Positions 15,504-24,842 are shown, counted from the first letter of the stretch. The stretch: DNA of 64,000 nucleotides from Bacteroidota bacterium (GCA_963169345.1 CAUJCT010000018.1:38747-102746), one strand, 5' to 3'. The notes: generated from the letters alone by a model not told the origin. A program made the numbers and translations.

Positions 15504-17983
15504 TTGAGGATGATTAATTTCATTGTCATCGTTCCATCCGATGACTGTAATAAATAACAACCTGCACTCAATACTTCCTCCAATTGAATTGTACCAGTTT
15601 CACTTAAAGTTAATTCTAAAATCGTTTTGCCACTCAAATCGCAGATTTTCCAGTCCATCAGATTGGTTTCATTTCGGTATTGAAACAAACCATTGCCTGG
15701 ATTAGGATATATCATTAATCCATTTGCTTCAGTAATCGAATTGATAGTTTTGTTGCGATCAAAAACCACTGTGGCTTTGTTGGTGATTACTGCTTTCTGA
15801 TAATCAAAAAATATAGCGGCTTTGTTGTAAATGGTATCTCCTTCTTTGGCGCTGCTCATTAAATTAACTCTTAATGTTACATAACCGTTGCACTTAATAC
15901 TGTCTTGCTTTCTTGCCGGTAAATCTATGCCTTCAAATGACCAAATCAAAGAATTGTTCTCTACCCTGAATTTTAATTTAGAATCGTGACTTGTTCCTCC
16001 CCATACGATTGAATAAATGTCTAACAGTGATCCTATACTGTCTACAACTGTTACATTAATAGCTTCCGAATTGCCTAAGTTCTCAAAGTATATTACATAT
16101 TTGATTACATCATTGTTGCTGATAACTGCACTAGGACTGGCAACCTTCATATTCGGGTCATATGCTGAAACTATTGTTTGCTTCAATACATCTTCATTGT
16201 TTCGACTGTTGTTGTCATTCGAATTAATTTCTGCTTTTACCTCTACTAACTCGTCTAAATTAAAACTGTCAACTGAATAAATACATTCAAACTGATAATA
16301 TTGATTCGAATTGGCCTTTATATCAATATTCTTAATCCAGTAACCTGCGACATTTATGTCTGGATTAAATCCTTCAAAATATTTCTCTGTAACCCTTTTA
16401 TCTAATTTGAATTTTAATTGAATATTGCGGTTAACAGATGACAAGTTGCTTAGTTCAATTATATACCTGGTTTTAAATCCTTGTTTGGCTTTCAACCCAC
16501 TTTGTGAATAAACATATACCCCAATATCATCCGTATTGATAGTTTGCAAAGGAAACTCATAATAGTAGACACTGTCTACTGAGTTGACCATTTGGAATGT
16601 GCTTGTTCCCTTAATGCCTTTTAAATTATCTGCAGAAATTTGCCATTCACTTCCTGTAGAATATGTCATAGTAAAATGACCTTTGCCATCAGTTAGTGTC
16701 ATACGTCTATTTAAAGCATCGTATACCCGCACACCTTGCAGTAATGCTTCTCCTGGCTGCTTTATCTTATCTCCGTTGAGGTCATTGAAGCATATTCCGG
16801 TTAACAAACTTTTAGGCTTAAAATTTAGCTTCAATATTCGACGTACTGAATCCTGATGCATTCCCTGATTGACCCATTGAAAATTGCCGGCCAGATAAAT
16901 CGAATTTTCATCTGTTCTGAATTCTATGTTTATGTATGTATCCGATAATTTAAACTGACTGTATTTCTTAATAATAGTTCCTTCCAGTTTATAAACAACA
17001 ATACCATCGCCAGGAGATTGAAATAACAGATAAAGTACATTATCTTCAGTAAAAGTGCCTATAAAATTAGTGGCATAAAATGAATCATTATCCGGTAAAT
17101 TATAGTCTGTCCATTGATTACCGGTCAACATAGAAATCTTACTGATGTATACAAGATTGCTGGATGGAATAATGACGAGCTTTCCATTGTGTTGTGATAC
17201 AGCAGCTATATAAGGCGATGGATAGGGAATAGGTTCAAATTGACCGTTTCTCCAAACGCCTAATTTTTTGAAATTTGTATTTCCAATTTCAATACTATCG
17301 GGCTTAATCTTGTTTTTATTGAAAACATAAAGTGAATCTCCGCCATAAAAAAACACGTTGCTGGTGCCTGATAATCCTTTAAATCCGCATGCACCGGTCT
17401 GACCAACGGCATTCCAGACGCCTTGATAATACATCATCATGCCGTTGACTCTCATTCCCGGAATACTGTCAAAATTACCAGTAACTAATAAACCATCCTT
17501 AAATGTATGAATGGCATTCACTTCAAAATAATCCGGAAACCTTTGTTGCAAATTTAATCCTGCACTTTTCCAACTGCCATCATAAACCAATAATCCAGCA
17601 CCTAAATTGTTTTCTGATGAATCAAAACTTCCACTGATATATATTTTACCTTCCCAATACTTTATGTCCATTATCCTAGGAGCATCAATTGTATTCTTAC
17701 TGTATATCTCTATAGGTGTGGTGTTAAGCCATGTAAAACCATTGTATATTCTTAAACGAATTTTTGAAAACTCCTGCCCATAATTAAAACTCGAACTTAC
17801 CGTGTCGTAATGTACAGAATAAACATTGCCCAGTTCATCGGCACAGTTTATATAGTAATTGATGTTTTGCTGATGGTAAAAAGTTCTTGGCTCAAAACCT
17901 TGTCCAAGCTTGATGAAATTCTGAGCATAAATGCCGGGAATTAACAGACCAATCGCTATTACTATTAAGTTTAATCTCATCAT
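15500..17983 (-). CDS. Large T9SS-exported surface protein with SdrD-like and DUF11-like domains
   Basis: 827 residues with a signal peptide ending near YAQN. The first half has repeated segments like a beta-propeller or Kelch-type exterior (YWEGKIYISGSFDS, KDGLLVTGNFDSI). A GICFNDLNGDKIKQPGEALL run marks an SdrD B-like domain, then a YDPNMKVASP segment and EAINVTVVDSIGSLLD mark the DUF7619/DUF11-type repeat often found before T9SS signals. The C-terminus is a type A sorting domain (LMIYPNPGNGLFQY). Its ATG overlaps the stop of the upstream transmembrane protein by 4 bp, tying it to the sigma-factor cassette. Confidence 0.85.
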   Translation of the reverse strand: MMRLNLIVIAIGLLIPGIYAQNFIKLGQGFEPRTFYHQQNINYYINCADELGNVYSVHYDTVSSSFNYGQEFSKIRLRIYNGFTWLNTTPIEIYSKNTIDAPRIMDIKYWEGKIYISGSFDSSENNLGAGLLVYDGSWKSAGLNLQQRFPDYFEVNAIHTFKDGLLVTGNFDSIPGMRVNGMMMYYQGVWNAVGQTGACGFKGLSGTSNVFFYGGDSLYVFNKNKIKPDSIEIGNTNFKKLGVWRNGQFEPIPYPSPYIAAVSQHNGKLVIIPSSNLVYISKISMLTGNQWTDYNLPDNDSFYATNFIGTFTEDNVLYLLFQSPGDGIVVYKLEGTIIKKYSQFKLSDTYINIEFRTDENSIYLAGNFQWVNQGMHQDSVRRILKLNFKPKSLLTGICFNDLNGDKIKQPGEALLQGVRVYDALNRRMTLTDGKGHFTMTYSTGSEWQISADNLKGIKGTSTFQMVNSVDSVYYYEFPLQTINTDDIGVYVYSQSGLKAKQGFKTRYIIELSNLSSVNRNIQLKFKLDKRVTEKYFEGFNPDINVAGYWIKNIDIKANSNQYYQFECIYSVDSFNLDELVEVKAEINSNDNNSRNNEDVLKQTIVSAYDPNMKVASPSAVISNNDVIKYVIYFENLGNSEAINVTVVDSIGSLLDIYSIVWGGTSHDSKLKFRVENNSLIWSFEGIDLPARKQDSIKCNGYVTLRVNLMSSAKEGDTIYNKAAIFFDYQKAVITNKATVVFDRNKTINSITEANGLMIYPNPGNGLFQYRNETNLMDWKICDLSGKTILELTLSETGTIQLEEVLSAGCYLLQSSDGTMTMKLIILN

Positions 17984-19461
17984 CTTTTAATTATTGGTTG
18001 AAATATTAAGCCAATCTGAAATGAATTGGTTAGTTCTTTTCCTTTTATGTATTTATCCATTTCTGAAGTTGAGGCTCGACGATAGTCTACCCTGTAATCT
18101 ATACTGATACTGAACATTGGATGTATTGGTGTTCTGAAAGATATTGCTGCATTGGGAGATACTTTAAAACCTTTATTGAAATTTCGCTGTTCTATCTTGC
18201 TGTTCTTAAAATTCAAACCCGAATATTGTCCAATACTGCTTAATTGAAAACTACTGCCCAGACCACCTAATAGCTGCCAGCGTCCAATTTTTAACAAAGA
18301 AAATTTCATACTTACCGGCATAACCCAATTGGTTATCTCACTTCTCACTTCTTCTTGAAGATGTGGAGATGTTTGTTGCGGTCTTGTAATATAACCTGAA
18401 ATCTTTCCCAAAGTGTCATATACTGGAATATCTGCATAAATGTAATCAAACTCACTGTTGCCACTCGCCTTACTATGTTGTATACCGGCACTGATACTAA
18501 ATCGGGTTCCAAAATTGTAATTCATATCTACCTGAAAACTTCTACCGCTCTTGTTTCTTGCGTTGCCTTGATTGAGTAAATTTAATCCATCGTGATGCAC
18601 ATATTCAGGATTCATGTCTTCTTTGACTCTGGTCTCAATATAGTAACCATACCAAATTCCAATCTGAAATGGCAATCTCCTGACTTTTGGAATATGTAAA
18701 TTATTTCCAACTCTATTCGTTTGCTCAGCAATAAATTCAAATGAATGTTCAGGGGCTAATTTTAAATCTAAATTACTTCTGTCCAATTCTGAATTATTTT
18801 CTTTCAAAACATTTGATTCAATAGGCATTCCTGAATGTATCAAATCTGCTGATTTACGTTCTATATTCACAGGAACCTCTACAGTTGAGATTAAATTTGT
18901 ACTCTTTTCAGATCTGTTGTACTGAGGATTTTTTTCTTGCTTGATTCCAATATTCTCCAAATCCTCCGGACTCGCATCTTTTTGATTACTTTTAAAGATG
19001 TTGTTTTGAATACCTTCTGTGTTTTTCTGATTCTGAGTCGATGTGTAGTCTTTCAAATCCTCTTTATTTTTAAGAGATTGAGAAACTAAAAATACTGTAA
19101 CACTTAATATAACTATACCAGCAAACCATAGAGGGAATAAACGTCTCCTTTTTTTGGAATCAATGTTTGAATTTTCAAAATTAAATGCAGGAGTTGTTTC
19201 TAATTGACTTAATCTATTATTTAAAGCCTGATCGATTATATGTGTTTGAATTTTATGGTCATTTAAAATGGTGCTCTTAGCACTTGTATCTGGAGCAGGC
19301 TCGAAGTCCGATAAAAATGTATGCAGTCCTTGATCTATTGGATGTTCTGTATGATTTAAAAAATGTTCAATATCTGACCAAACAGCATTTGAAGGCGCTT
19401 GTTCTAATTGCCCAAGTTTTAATCGCAAAGATTTATCAATATGATGCTTATTGTCCGCCAA
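17980..19461 (-). CDS. Transmembrane partner of the ECF sigma factor: repeat region, one membrane helix, beta-barrel-like C-terminus
   Basis: 493 residues. Residues 1-105 are presumably cytoplasmic and contain three copies of a motif IDxxLxxxLxxxExxP at residues 8, 42 and 76, spaced exactly 34 residues. A basic KKRRR precedes one membrane helix (about 109-126). A low-complexity charged linker follows, and the last 230 residues alternate like outer-membrane barrel strands (FQIGIWYGYYIET, FSISAGIQHSKAS, FSISIDYRVDYRRAS). The start codon overlaps the sigma factor by 14 bp. By position and layout it is a candidate membrane-bound anti-sigma-like regulator, but no known anti-sigma domain is seen. 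Confidence 0.7.
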   Translation of the reverse strand: MADNKHHIDKSLRLKLGQLEQAPSNAVWSDIEHFLNHTEHPIDQGLHTFLSDFEPAPDTSAKSTILNDHKIQTHIIDQALNNRLSQLETTPAFNFENSNIDSKKRRRLFPLWFAGIVILSVTVFLVSQSLKNKEDLKDYTSTQNQKNTEGIQNNIFKSNQKDASPEDLENIGIKQEKNPQYNRSEKSTNLISTVEVPVNIERKSADLIHSGMPIESNVLKENNSELDRSNLDLKLAPEHSFEFIAEQTNRVGNNLHIPKVRRLPFQIGIWYGYYIETRVKEDMNPEYVHHDGLNLLNQGNARNKSGRSFQVDMNYNFGTRFSISAGIQHSKASGNSEFDYIYADIPVYDTLGKISGYITRPQQTSPHLQEEVRSEITNWVMPVSMKFSLLKIGRWQLLGGLGSSFQLSSIGQYSGLNFKNSKIEQRNFNKGFKVSPNAAISFRTPIHPMFSISIDYRVDYRRASTSEMDKYIKGKELTNSFQIGLIFQPIIKR

Positions 19462-20035
19462 TTTTTTTGTCCATTTTTAATTTAAGCTTGTCATTGAGCA
19501 TTTTTCTAGCTCTTGATAATTGTGATCTGGATGACGATTCAGTAATGTTTAATACACGAGCAATTTCAGTGTGCGACATCTGATCAACTGCATACATATT
19601 GATAATCAATCTGTACTTTTCGGGTAATTCCTGAACCATTATCAGGGCCTCTTCTTGCGTTAAATGATTCATCCAGTGCTCTGCTTCTTCCTCACTTATA
19701 CTATCATCAATCGGTTGAACACTTTCATTTATACTGACTTCAAATTTATTTTTTAAAGTTCTTTGAATGTAATTAATAGATGTGGTCATGAATATCCTGT
19801 ACATCCATGAACCTAATGCTGAATCTCCTTTAAAAGTGTGGAGATTTTGATAAACTTTTATGAATCCCTCCTGAAAAATATCGTGGGCAACTGCCTGATC
19901 ATGTGCATACCTCAGACAGATGCCATACATTTTGTTTGAAAAACGCTTATATAACAATTCCTGAAAAAATCGTTCCTTGCGCTTACAACCTTCTAATATG
20001 TCTTCATCGGAATACATTTTACGCAATTTAGACAC
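19448..20035 (-). CDS. ECF-type RNA polymerase sigma factor
   Basis: 195 residues. Region 2 is visible in FQELLYKRFSNKMYGIC and HDIFQEGFIKVYQNL followed by SWMYRIFMTTSINYIQR; region 4 is the C-terminal helix-turn-helix LPEKYRLIINMYAVDQMSHTEIARVLNITESS ending in SQLSRARKMLNDKL. There is no region 1.1 or 3, as in ECF sigmas. It heads three overlapping genes, so it probably controls its own partner and the T9SS protein downstream. No matching alternative promoter could be identified by eye. Confidence 0.92.
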   Translation of the reverse strand: MSKLRKMYSDEDILEGCKRKERFFQELLYKRFSNKMYGICLRYAHDQAVAHDIFQEGFIKVYQNLHTFKGDSALGSWMYRIFMTTSINYIQRTLKNKFEVSINESVQPIDDSISEEEAEHWMNHLTQEEALIMVQELPEKYRLIINMYAVDQMSHTEIARVLNITESSSRSQLSRARKMLNDKLKLKMDKKIGGQ

Positions 20036-20081
20036 AATTATCTAAAATTGCTGCAAGAAAATTCTGAATAGCTGATCTTAT

Positions 20082-20660
20082 TTAGTCTTCAAGCTTTCCT
20101 ACAACTTCATAACCTGTACTTACTTTCTTGTACAAGTAGCTCTCGTACTCATAATAGGTGATGCCTTCAATCTGTATCTCTTCTGCATCTGTTGGTAAAA
20201 TTGAAACTATTGCACCAACCGGAGCTTCTTTGGCTTTATACTCACCTGAATCCAATACAAAGTAATTGCCATCTGTATAGTAATAGGTAACCTGGTTGAC
20301 AATAATTGTCTGATGAGCGGGTAGTACCTTAACTCTTACACCTCTTGGTGCTGATACTACCTTATAAACTCCTGCTGATGTCGTATAAAACAATCCATTA
20401 TGGTAATAATACGTATTGTTTTTAAATATTAAAGTAGTATATCCTACAGGCAATATTGCCACTGTTCTTACTTTTCGCTTTTTGATAACTACCACATGTT
20501 TGCGAGAATATTTTTTTGTCTTCACAACTTTAACACGCTTGCCATTATGTGTTTTTTTAACTGTAACTTTTGTTCTTCCATGACCTCTTTGGGCTTGAAT
20601 TTCCTGAATCCCAATCAGAAAAACTATACTGAATACTAATAATGATTTGATAACTCTCAT
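20082..20660 (-). CDS. Secreted DUF6515-type protein
   Basis: 192 residues with a signal peptide ending at IQAQRG. A strongly basic segment (about residues 25-65, rich in KK, KR and Val) is followed by repeated YYY modules: NNTYYYHNGLFYTTSAGVYKVV, VTYYYTDGNYFVLDSGEYK, and ITYYEYESYLYKKVSTGYEVV, each with an AP-x-G-x-x-V-x-x-LP type turn between them. This matches the DUF6515 family found in Bacteroidota, of unknown function. It lies 46 bp upstream of the sigma gene on the same strand and may belong to its regulon. Confidence 0.7.
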   Translation of the reverse strand: MRVIKSLLVFSIVFLIGIQEIQAQRGHGRTKVTVKKTHNGKRVKVVKTKKYSRKHVVVIKKRKVRTVAILPVGYTTLIFKNNTYYYHNGLFYTTSAGVYKVVSAPRGVRVKVLPAHQTIIVNQVTYYYTDGNYFVLDSGEYKAKEAPVGAIVSILPTDAEEIQIEGITYYEYESYLYKKVSTGYEVVGKLED

Positions 20661-20810
20661 ACCGTGATTTTAGATTTTAGACTGCATATTGACTCCTTGG
20701 TTGCTTCAATTTGTCTAATTTATTGTTCATATATAGTCAGGTAAGCAGAAAAAATCCTGATAATCTTTGAGATTAGTCTCAAATTTACCTAAAATTGTAC
20801 ATCAACAAAA

Positions 20811-21245
20811 TTGAATCAGAGCAATCATCATATTGCCAGGCTGGAGCATGATAAATTTATTGTAGCGAAAAGAGACGATGGTATTTATCATGTCTATCTT
20901 AAAGACAGAACTGTACTTGACCTGGCCCTGCAAAAGGAAATGCTCGATTTTTACAGGCAAATCACCAATAATATTGATGGACTTTTTATTTTTGAGGCAG
21001 GTCACATGTGCAATGTGACTAAACAAGCCAGAGAAAATGCAATTTTAATTGAAGATGAAGTTCCGGTTTGCGCATCAGTAGTTTATGTCCAAAATCTGGT
21101 TTATAAAATGATTGCTAATTTCTTCAATAGATTTAATAAACCTAAACAACCTTATCTGGTTGTTACAAATTTTGATGAAGGAATTAAATGGCTTAAATCG
21201 CTTAAACCTCACCAAATAAACAGGGGAGGAGTATTAGCTAAATAA
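20811..21245 (+). CDS. Conserved hypothetical protein with STAS-like appearance (TTG start)
   Basis: 144 residues. The frame has an upstream stop at 20790, and the first possible start is TTG at 20811. The pattern is beta-beta (HDKFIVAKRDDGIYHVYLK), helix (ALQKEMLDFYRQITNNI), strand (GLFIFEAG), helix and a final FDEGIKWLKSL helix. This resembles the small STAS/SpoIIAA-like proteins of Bacteroidota that open with a substrate-like strand and end in an amphipathic helix, but I cannot name the family. Alone between divergent and convergent genes. Confidence 0.55.
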   Translation: MNQSNHHIARLEHDKFIVAKRDDGIYHVYLKDRTVLDLALQKEMLDFYRQITNNIDGLFIFEAGHMCNVTKQARENAILIEDEVPVCASVVYVQNLVYKMIANFFNRFNKPKQPYLVVTNFDEGIKWLKSLKPHQINRGGVLAK

Positions 21246-21251
21246 TTTAAA

Positions 21252-22397
21252 TTATACTTTTTCTAATGCCTGTTCTATATCAGCAATTAAATCTTCAATA
21301 TCTTCAACTCCTACACTGAGTCGTAACAAACCATCAACAACTCCGGCTTTTTCTCTTTCTGGTTTAGGAATGCTGGCATGAGTCATACTTGCAGGATGAT
21401 TGACTAAACTCTCAACTCCACCCAAAGATTCCGCTAATGTAAATACCTCAACATTAGTCGCAAATCGCATTGCAGCTTCAAAATCATCTCCCTTTAAAGT
21501 AAATGAAACCATTCCACCAAAATCTCTCATCTGTTTCTTGGCTGTTTCATGTCCTGCTGCATCTTCAAATCCCGGCCAGTACACTTTGCCAATCTTAGGA
21601 TGATTCCTTAAGTAATGTGCAACGGCACGACCATTTTCGCAATGCGCTTTAACTCTTAAATGCAATGTTTTTATACCTCTTATTACTAAGAAACAATCCA
21701 TAGGGCCTGGATTTGCACCGCAGGAATTCAATATAAATGCCAGCCTGTCGTGTAATTCCTGATTTTTGGTAACCAATGCTCCCATCACAACATCGCTGTG
21801 TCCACCTAAATATTTAGTAGCACTGTGCATTACAATATCTGCACCCATATCTAATGGATTCTGCAAATATGGAGATGCAAATGTGTTGTCTATTGCCAAA
21901 AGTATATGATTGGCTTTAGCTATAGCTGAAACTGCCGAAATATCGACTATTTTCAAAGTTGGATTGGTTGGCGTTTCAGCCCAAATCAATTTTGTGTTTT
22001 CATTGATGTAATTTTTGATGTTTTCAGCATCGTACAAATTGATGTAATGAAATTTAATACCAAATGGTTCGTATATTTTTGAAAACATCCTGTAAGAACC
22101 TCCGTAAATATCATCTCCGGTAATAACTTCATCACCCGGTTTCAGTAATTTTATTACAGCATCAATTGCTCCCATTCCACTGGAAAAACACAATGCATTG
22201 GTGCCATTTTCAAGTGCTGCAATATTGTTCTCTAATTGGGTTCTGGTTGGGTTTTTACCTCTGGCATAAGCATAACCCTTGTGTGTTCCAGGATATTCCT
22301 GCACATAAGTACTGGTCTGAAAAATAGGTGTCATGATTGCACCTGTACTTGGGTCGGCTACTATACCCGCATGTAATGCCTTGGTTCCAAATTTCAT
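21252..22397 (-). CDS. Trans-sulfuration PLP enzyme (cystathionine gamma-synthase or -lyase)
   Basis: 381 residues of the Cys/Met metabolism PLP family. It has YAYARGKNPTRTQLE near the N-terminus, the cofactor lysine in HSATKYLGGHSDVVMGA (Lys195) and the C-terminal TLAESLGGVESLVNHPASMTH motif. The family contains both synthase (methionine synthesis) and lyase (cysteine synthesis) members that are hard to separate by motif; context does not decide. It stands alone. Confidence 0.9.
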   Translation of the reverse strand: MKFGTKALHAGIVADPSTGAIMTPIFQTSTYVQEYPGTHKGYAYARGKNPTRTQLENNIAALENGTNALCFSSGMGAIDAVIKLLKPGDEVITGDDIYGGSYRMFSKIYEPFGIKFHYINLYDAENIKNYINENTKLIWAETPTNPTLKIVDISAVSAIAKANHILLAIDNTFASPYLQNPLDMGADIVMHSATKYLGGHSDVVMGALVTKNQELHDRLAFILNSCGANPGPMDCFLVIRGIKTLHLRVKAHCENGRAVAHYLRNHPKIGKVYWPGFEDAAGHETAKKQMRDFGGMVSFTLKGDDFEAAMRFATNVEVFTLAESLGGVESLVNHPASMTHASIPKPEREKAGVVDGLLRLSVGVEDIEDLIADIEQALEKV

Positions 22398-22402
22398 AGC
22401 TG

Positions 22403-22410
22403 CAAAAATA
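22403..22410 (-). promoter_or_regulatory. Possible -7 element for the trans-sulfuration gene
   Basis: On the minus strand this reads TATTTTTG, a perfect TAnnTTTG box, 5 bases upstream of the start codon. No TTG sits at 19 bases, so the promoter call is tentative. Confidence 0.4.
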
Positions 22411-22443
22411 ATCCTTAACTCTCAATCTTAAATCATCATCCAT

Positions 22444-22468
22444 AAAAAAAGCCGGATATTTCCGGCTT
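22444..22468 (-). terminator. Intrinsic terminator of the lipoprotein gene at 22491
   Basis: A perfect 8-bp stem AAGCCGGA / TCCGGCTT (22449-22456 and 22461-22468) with a TATT loop. Read on the minus strand it is followed by seven U, so it terminates the lipoprotein gene, 22 bases past its stop. Confidence 0.88.
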
Positions 22469-22490
22469 CTTAAATTTATTGTATGATTGA

Positions 22491-23510
22491 TCAGTTTAAA
22501 CTGACTTTTATCAATTTATTTCCGTTGATGTTCAACCAAAATTCATTACCAACTGCTGCAATTCCATAAATAGTTTCCGGATCTTTTAATTGATAGGTTT
22601 TCTCAATTTCGAAACTGGATGTTTTTACTCTGTAAATAAATGGTCCGCTCACCATGTATAATTTTCCGTTAGACCATGCCATATCGCGAACGTATGATAT
22701 CTTTTTACGTGATATAACTGTATTGCTGGTTCTGTTGATTTGATATAAGGTGTCTGAATTATTTGAATAAGCCCACAAATCATTTCCGGCAGGATCAAAT
22801 GCAATTCCATATATCCATGCTCCAATGTCATGACTCGGAGCAGTACCTGTGCTCGATCCGCCAGCTAATGGGAATTTATACATTCTATAATACCCATTAC
22901 TGCCCAGCCATAAATCAGTGCCGTCAAACTCTACCGTATTTGGATAAGCGCCGCTTACACTAATATCTCCGTTTGGTAACCTTGTAGATAAATTAATCTT
23001 TGTAATCTTGCTTCCCGAGTAATCAGGTAATAAGATGTTGGTGCCATCAAATCCAATACCCTGACTCCTGTCTGTGAATACACCTGAAATTTCGTCTGTC
23101 TTTGAAACCACTTCTACCCAATTGGCAACTTCTGTCTCATTCACTTTTATACCTTTGAAATAAGTTGTACCACCGTAATCAATTATTAACGTGTCGCCAT
23201 TAAAACGATAACCGTATGCCACTGTTCCGAATCCTAAAAAATCTCCTAAAACCTGATCTGGAAATGGAATAAAACTGGAATTACCTAAACTTCTCATACC
23301 ACTCGAATTCATGTAATAAGTATGCGAAGTTTTTTTAGTTGTAAATTTTAAATACTTTAAATCGTCTAAACCATTAATGACGCTCGTGGCTTTGTATGTT
23401 CCCCAAATTGTAATATTAGGATTATATTCCTCTTTAATTGTGGTATCTTTGGTACAGCCTAAATACAGACTAATCCCAAAAATGAATAAAATAAACTTGA
23501 ATGATTTCAT
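22491..23510 (-). CDS. Predicted lipoprotein with C-terminal beta-propeller-like repeats
   Basis: 339 residues. Lipoprotein signal with lipobox YLGC (Cys19). Residues 30-135 form an N-terminal domain of unknown type that reads like a Bacteroidota 'lipocalin-like' strand pattern (GTYKATSVING, YRFNGDTLIIDYGG). From about 145 on, four repeated segments of the form FDGTDLWLGS, FDPAGNDLWAYSNN, WSNGKLYMVSG and VGNEFWLNINGN suggest a YncE/Vgb-type propeller. Function unknown. Followed by its own terminator. Confidence 0.72.
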   Translation of the reverse strand: MKSFKFILFIFGISLYLGCTKDTTIKEEYNPNITIWGTYKATSVINGLDDLKYLKFTTKKTSHTYYMNSSGMRSLGNSSFIPFPDQVLGDFLGFGTVAYGYRFNGDTLIIDYGGTTYFKGIKVNETEVANWVEVVSKTDEISGVFTDRSQGIGFDGTNILLPDYSGSKITKINLSTRLPNGDISVSGAYPNTVEFDGTDLWLGSNGYYRMYKFPLAGGSSTGTAPSHDIGAWIYGIAFDPAGNDLWAYSNNSDTLYQINRTSNTVISRKKISYVRDMAWSNGKLYMVSGPFIYRVKTSSFEIEKTYQLKDPETIYGIAAVGNEFWLNINGNKLIKVSLN

Positions 23511-23630
23511 ACTGAATTTTTTTGTTCGAATTTATAGTCAAAATATCAAACAAAAAATTTGTTTCTGATCAGAATTGTTAATTTTAAATTTAATTAACTT
23601 TAATTCTGTGATTTGAGTCTGGATATTTTT

Positions 23631-24284
23631 TTAAATTTCCATGGTCTTTACATCCGAATGTATAATCAATCGGCCTTCTGTTTTTGATTTCACTTCCTCT
23701 ATAGTAACTCCTGGTGCAAGTTCTATCAATTCAAATCCATTCTCATTGATATTGAAAACACCTAATTCTGTGACTACCTTTTTTACACATGCAATGCCGG
23801 TAATAGGTAATGTACATTCCTTAAGTAATTTGGATTCGCCAGCTTTATTGACATGCTGCATAGCAACAATTATGTTCTTGGCGCTTGCAACCAAATCCAT
23901 TGCACCTCCCATTCCTTTAACCATTTTACCTGGAATTTTCCAGTTGGCTATATCTCCTCTGTCATTCACCTCCATTGCGCCCAATACAGTTAAATCTACT
24001 TTGCCTGCTCTTATCATTCCAAAACTCATTGCAGAATCAAAAAATGCAGACCCTGGAACTGTAGTAATAGTTTGCTTTCCCGCATTAATTAAATCAGCAT
24101 CTTCTTCTCCTTCAAACGGAAAAGGTCCCATGCCCAATAATCCATTCTCTGATTGTAAAACAACTTCTACTCCCTCAGGTATGTAATTGGCTACTAAGGT
24201 AGGTATGCCTATTCCTAAATTGACATAATATCCATCTTTAAGCTCTTGAGCTATTCGTTTTGCAATTTGTTCTTTACTTAACAT
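23631..24284 (-). CDS. CoA-transferase subunit B (3-oxoacid CoA-transferase type)
   Basis: 217 residues, normal for the beta subunit of the two-subunit succinyl-CoA:3-oxoacid or butyrate-acetoacetate CoA-transferases. N-terminal YVNLGIGIPTLVANYIP and the catalytic glutamate in QSENGLLGMGP (Glu46) are clear, as is GGAMDLVASAK. In most genomes subunit A lies directly beside it; here neither neighbour is subunit A, so the partner must be elsewhere. Likely role: ketone body, short-chain acid or branched-chain degradation. Confidence 0.9.
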   Translation of the reverse strand: MLSKEQIAKRIAQELKDGYYVNLGIGIPTLVANYIPEGVEVVLQSENGLLGMGPFPFEGEEDADLINAGKQTITTVPGSAFFDSAMSFGMIRAGKVDLTVLGAMEVNDRGDIANWKIPGKMVKGMGGAMDLVASAKNIIVAMQHVNKAGESKLLKECTLPITGIACVKKVVTELGVFNINENGFELIELAPGVTIEEVKSKTEGRLIIHSDVKTMEI

Positions 24285-24371
24285 GTTTGAGTATGCAAAT
24301 CAAGGTGTTTTTTATCTAAAATACCACATGCTTTATTGGAACTGTTTCTACTTTTTGTTTATTTCGCATGA

Positions 24372-24842
24372 ATGTCCGCTAAAGCCAATACCGTTGAAGA
24401 TTATATTCTGTCGCTTGAACCAGAAAAAAAAGAAGCCCTTTCTGCCATTAGAAATACAATTCTAAGCAACATCCCAAATGGTTTTGAAGAAACTATGAGT
24501 TATGGAATGATTGGATATGTCGTTCCTTTTTCCTTGTTTCCAAATGGCTACCACTGTGATCCAAAATTACCTCTGCCTTTTGCTCAAATTGCCGCTCAGA
24601 AAAATTTCATAGCTATTTATCACATGGGACTATACGCTGATGCCGATCTCTTAAATTGGTTTACTACCGAACATGCTAAAGCATCAAAGAAAAAACTGGA
24701 TATGGGAAAAAGCTGCATCCGCTACAAAAAAGCAGAAGACATTCCTTTCAAATTGATAGGAGAGTTGTTCTCTAAAATTACTGTGGATCAGTATATTGAA
24801 ACTTACACAAATAATCTGGCAAAAAGCAAAAAATCAAAATGA
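24372..24842 (+). CDS. DUF1801-type (YdhG-like) small cytoplasmic protein
   Basis: 156 residues. The pattern TVEDYILSLEPEKKEALSAIRNTI followed by ETMSYGMIGYVVP and the later KNFIAIYHMGLYAD and GKSCIRYKKAEDIPFKLI is that of DUF1801/YdhG proteins, an iron-chaperone-like fold of unclear role. It lies between two minus-strand genes and has no operon partner. Confidence 0.82.
   Translation: MSAKANTVEDYILSLEPEKKEALSAIRNTILSNIPNGFEETMSYGMIGYVVPFSLFPNGYHCDPKLPLPFAQIAAQKNFIAIYHMGLYADADLLNWFTTEHAKASKKKLDMGKSCIRYKKAEDIPFKLIGELFSKITVDQYIETYTNNLAKSKKSK

Noticed and set aside
24283..24371. Small frame upstream of the DUF1801 gene
   Set aside because: Overlaps the DUF1801 start in another frame, and its composition is unlike a protein.
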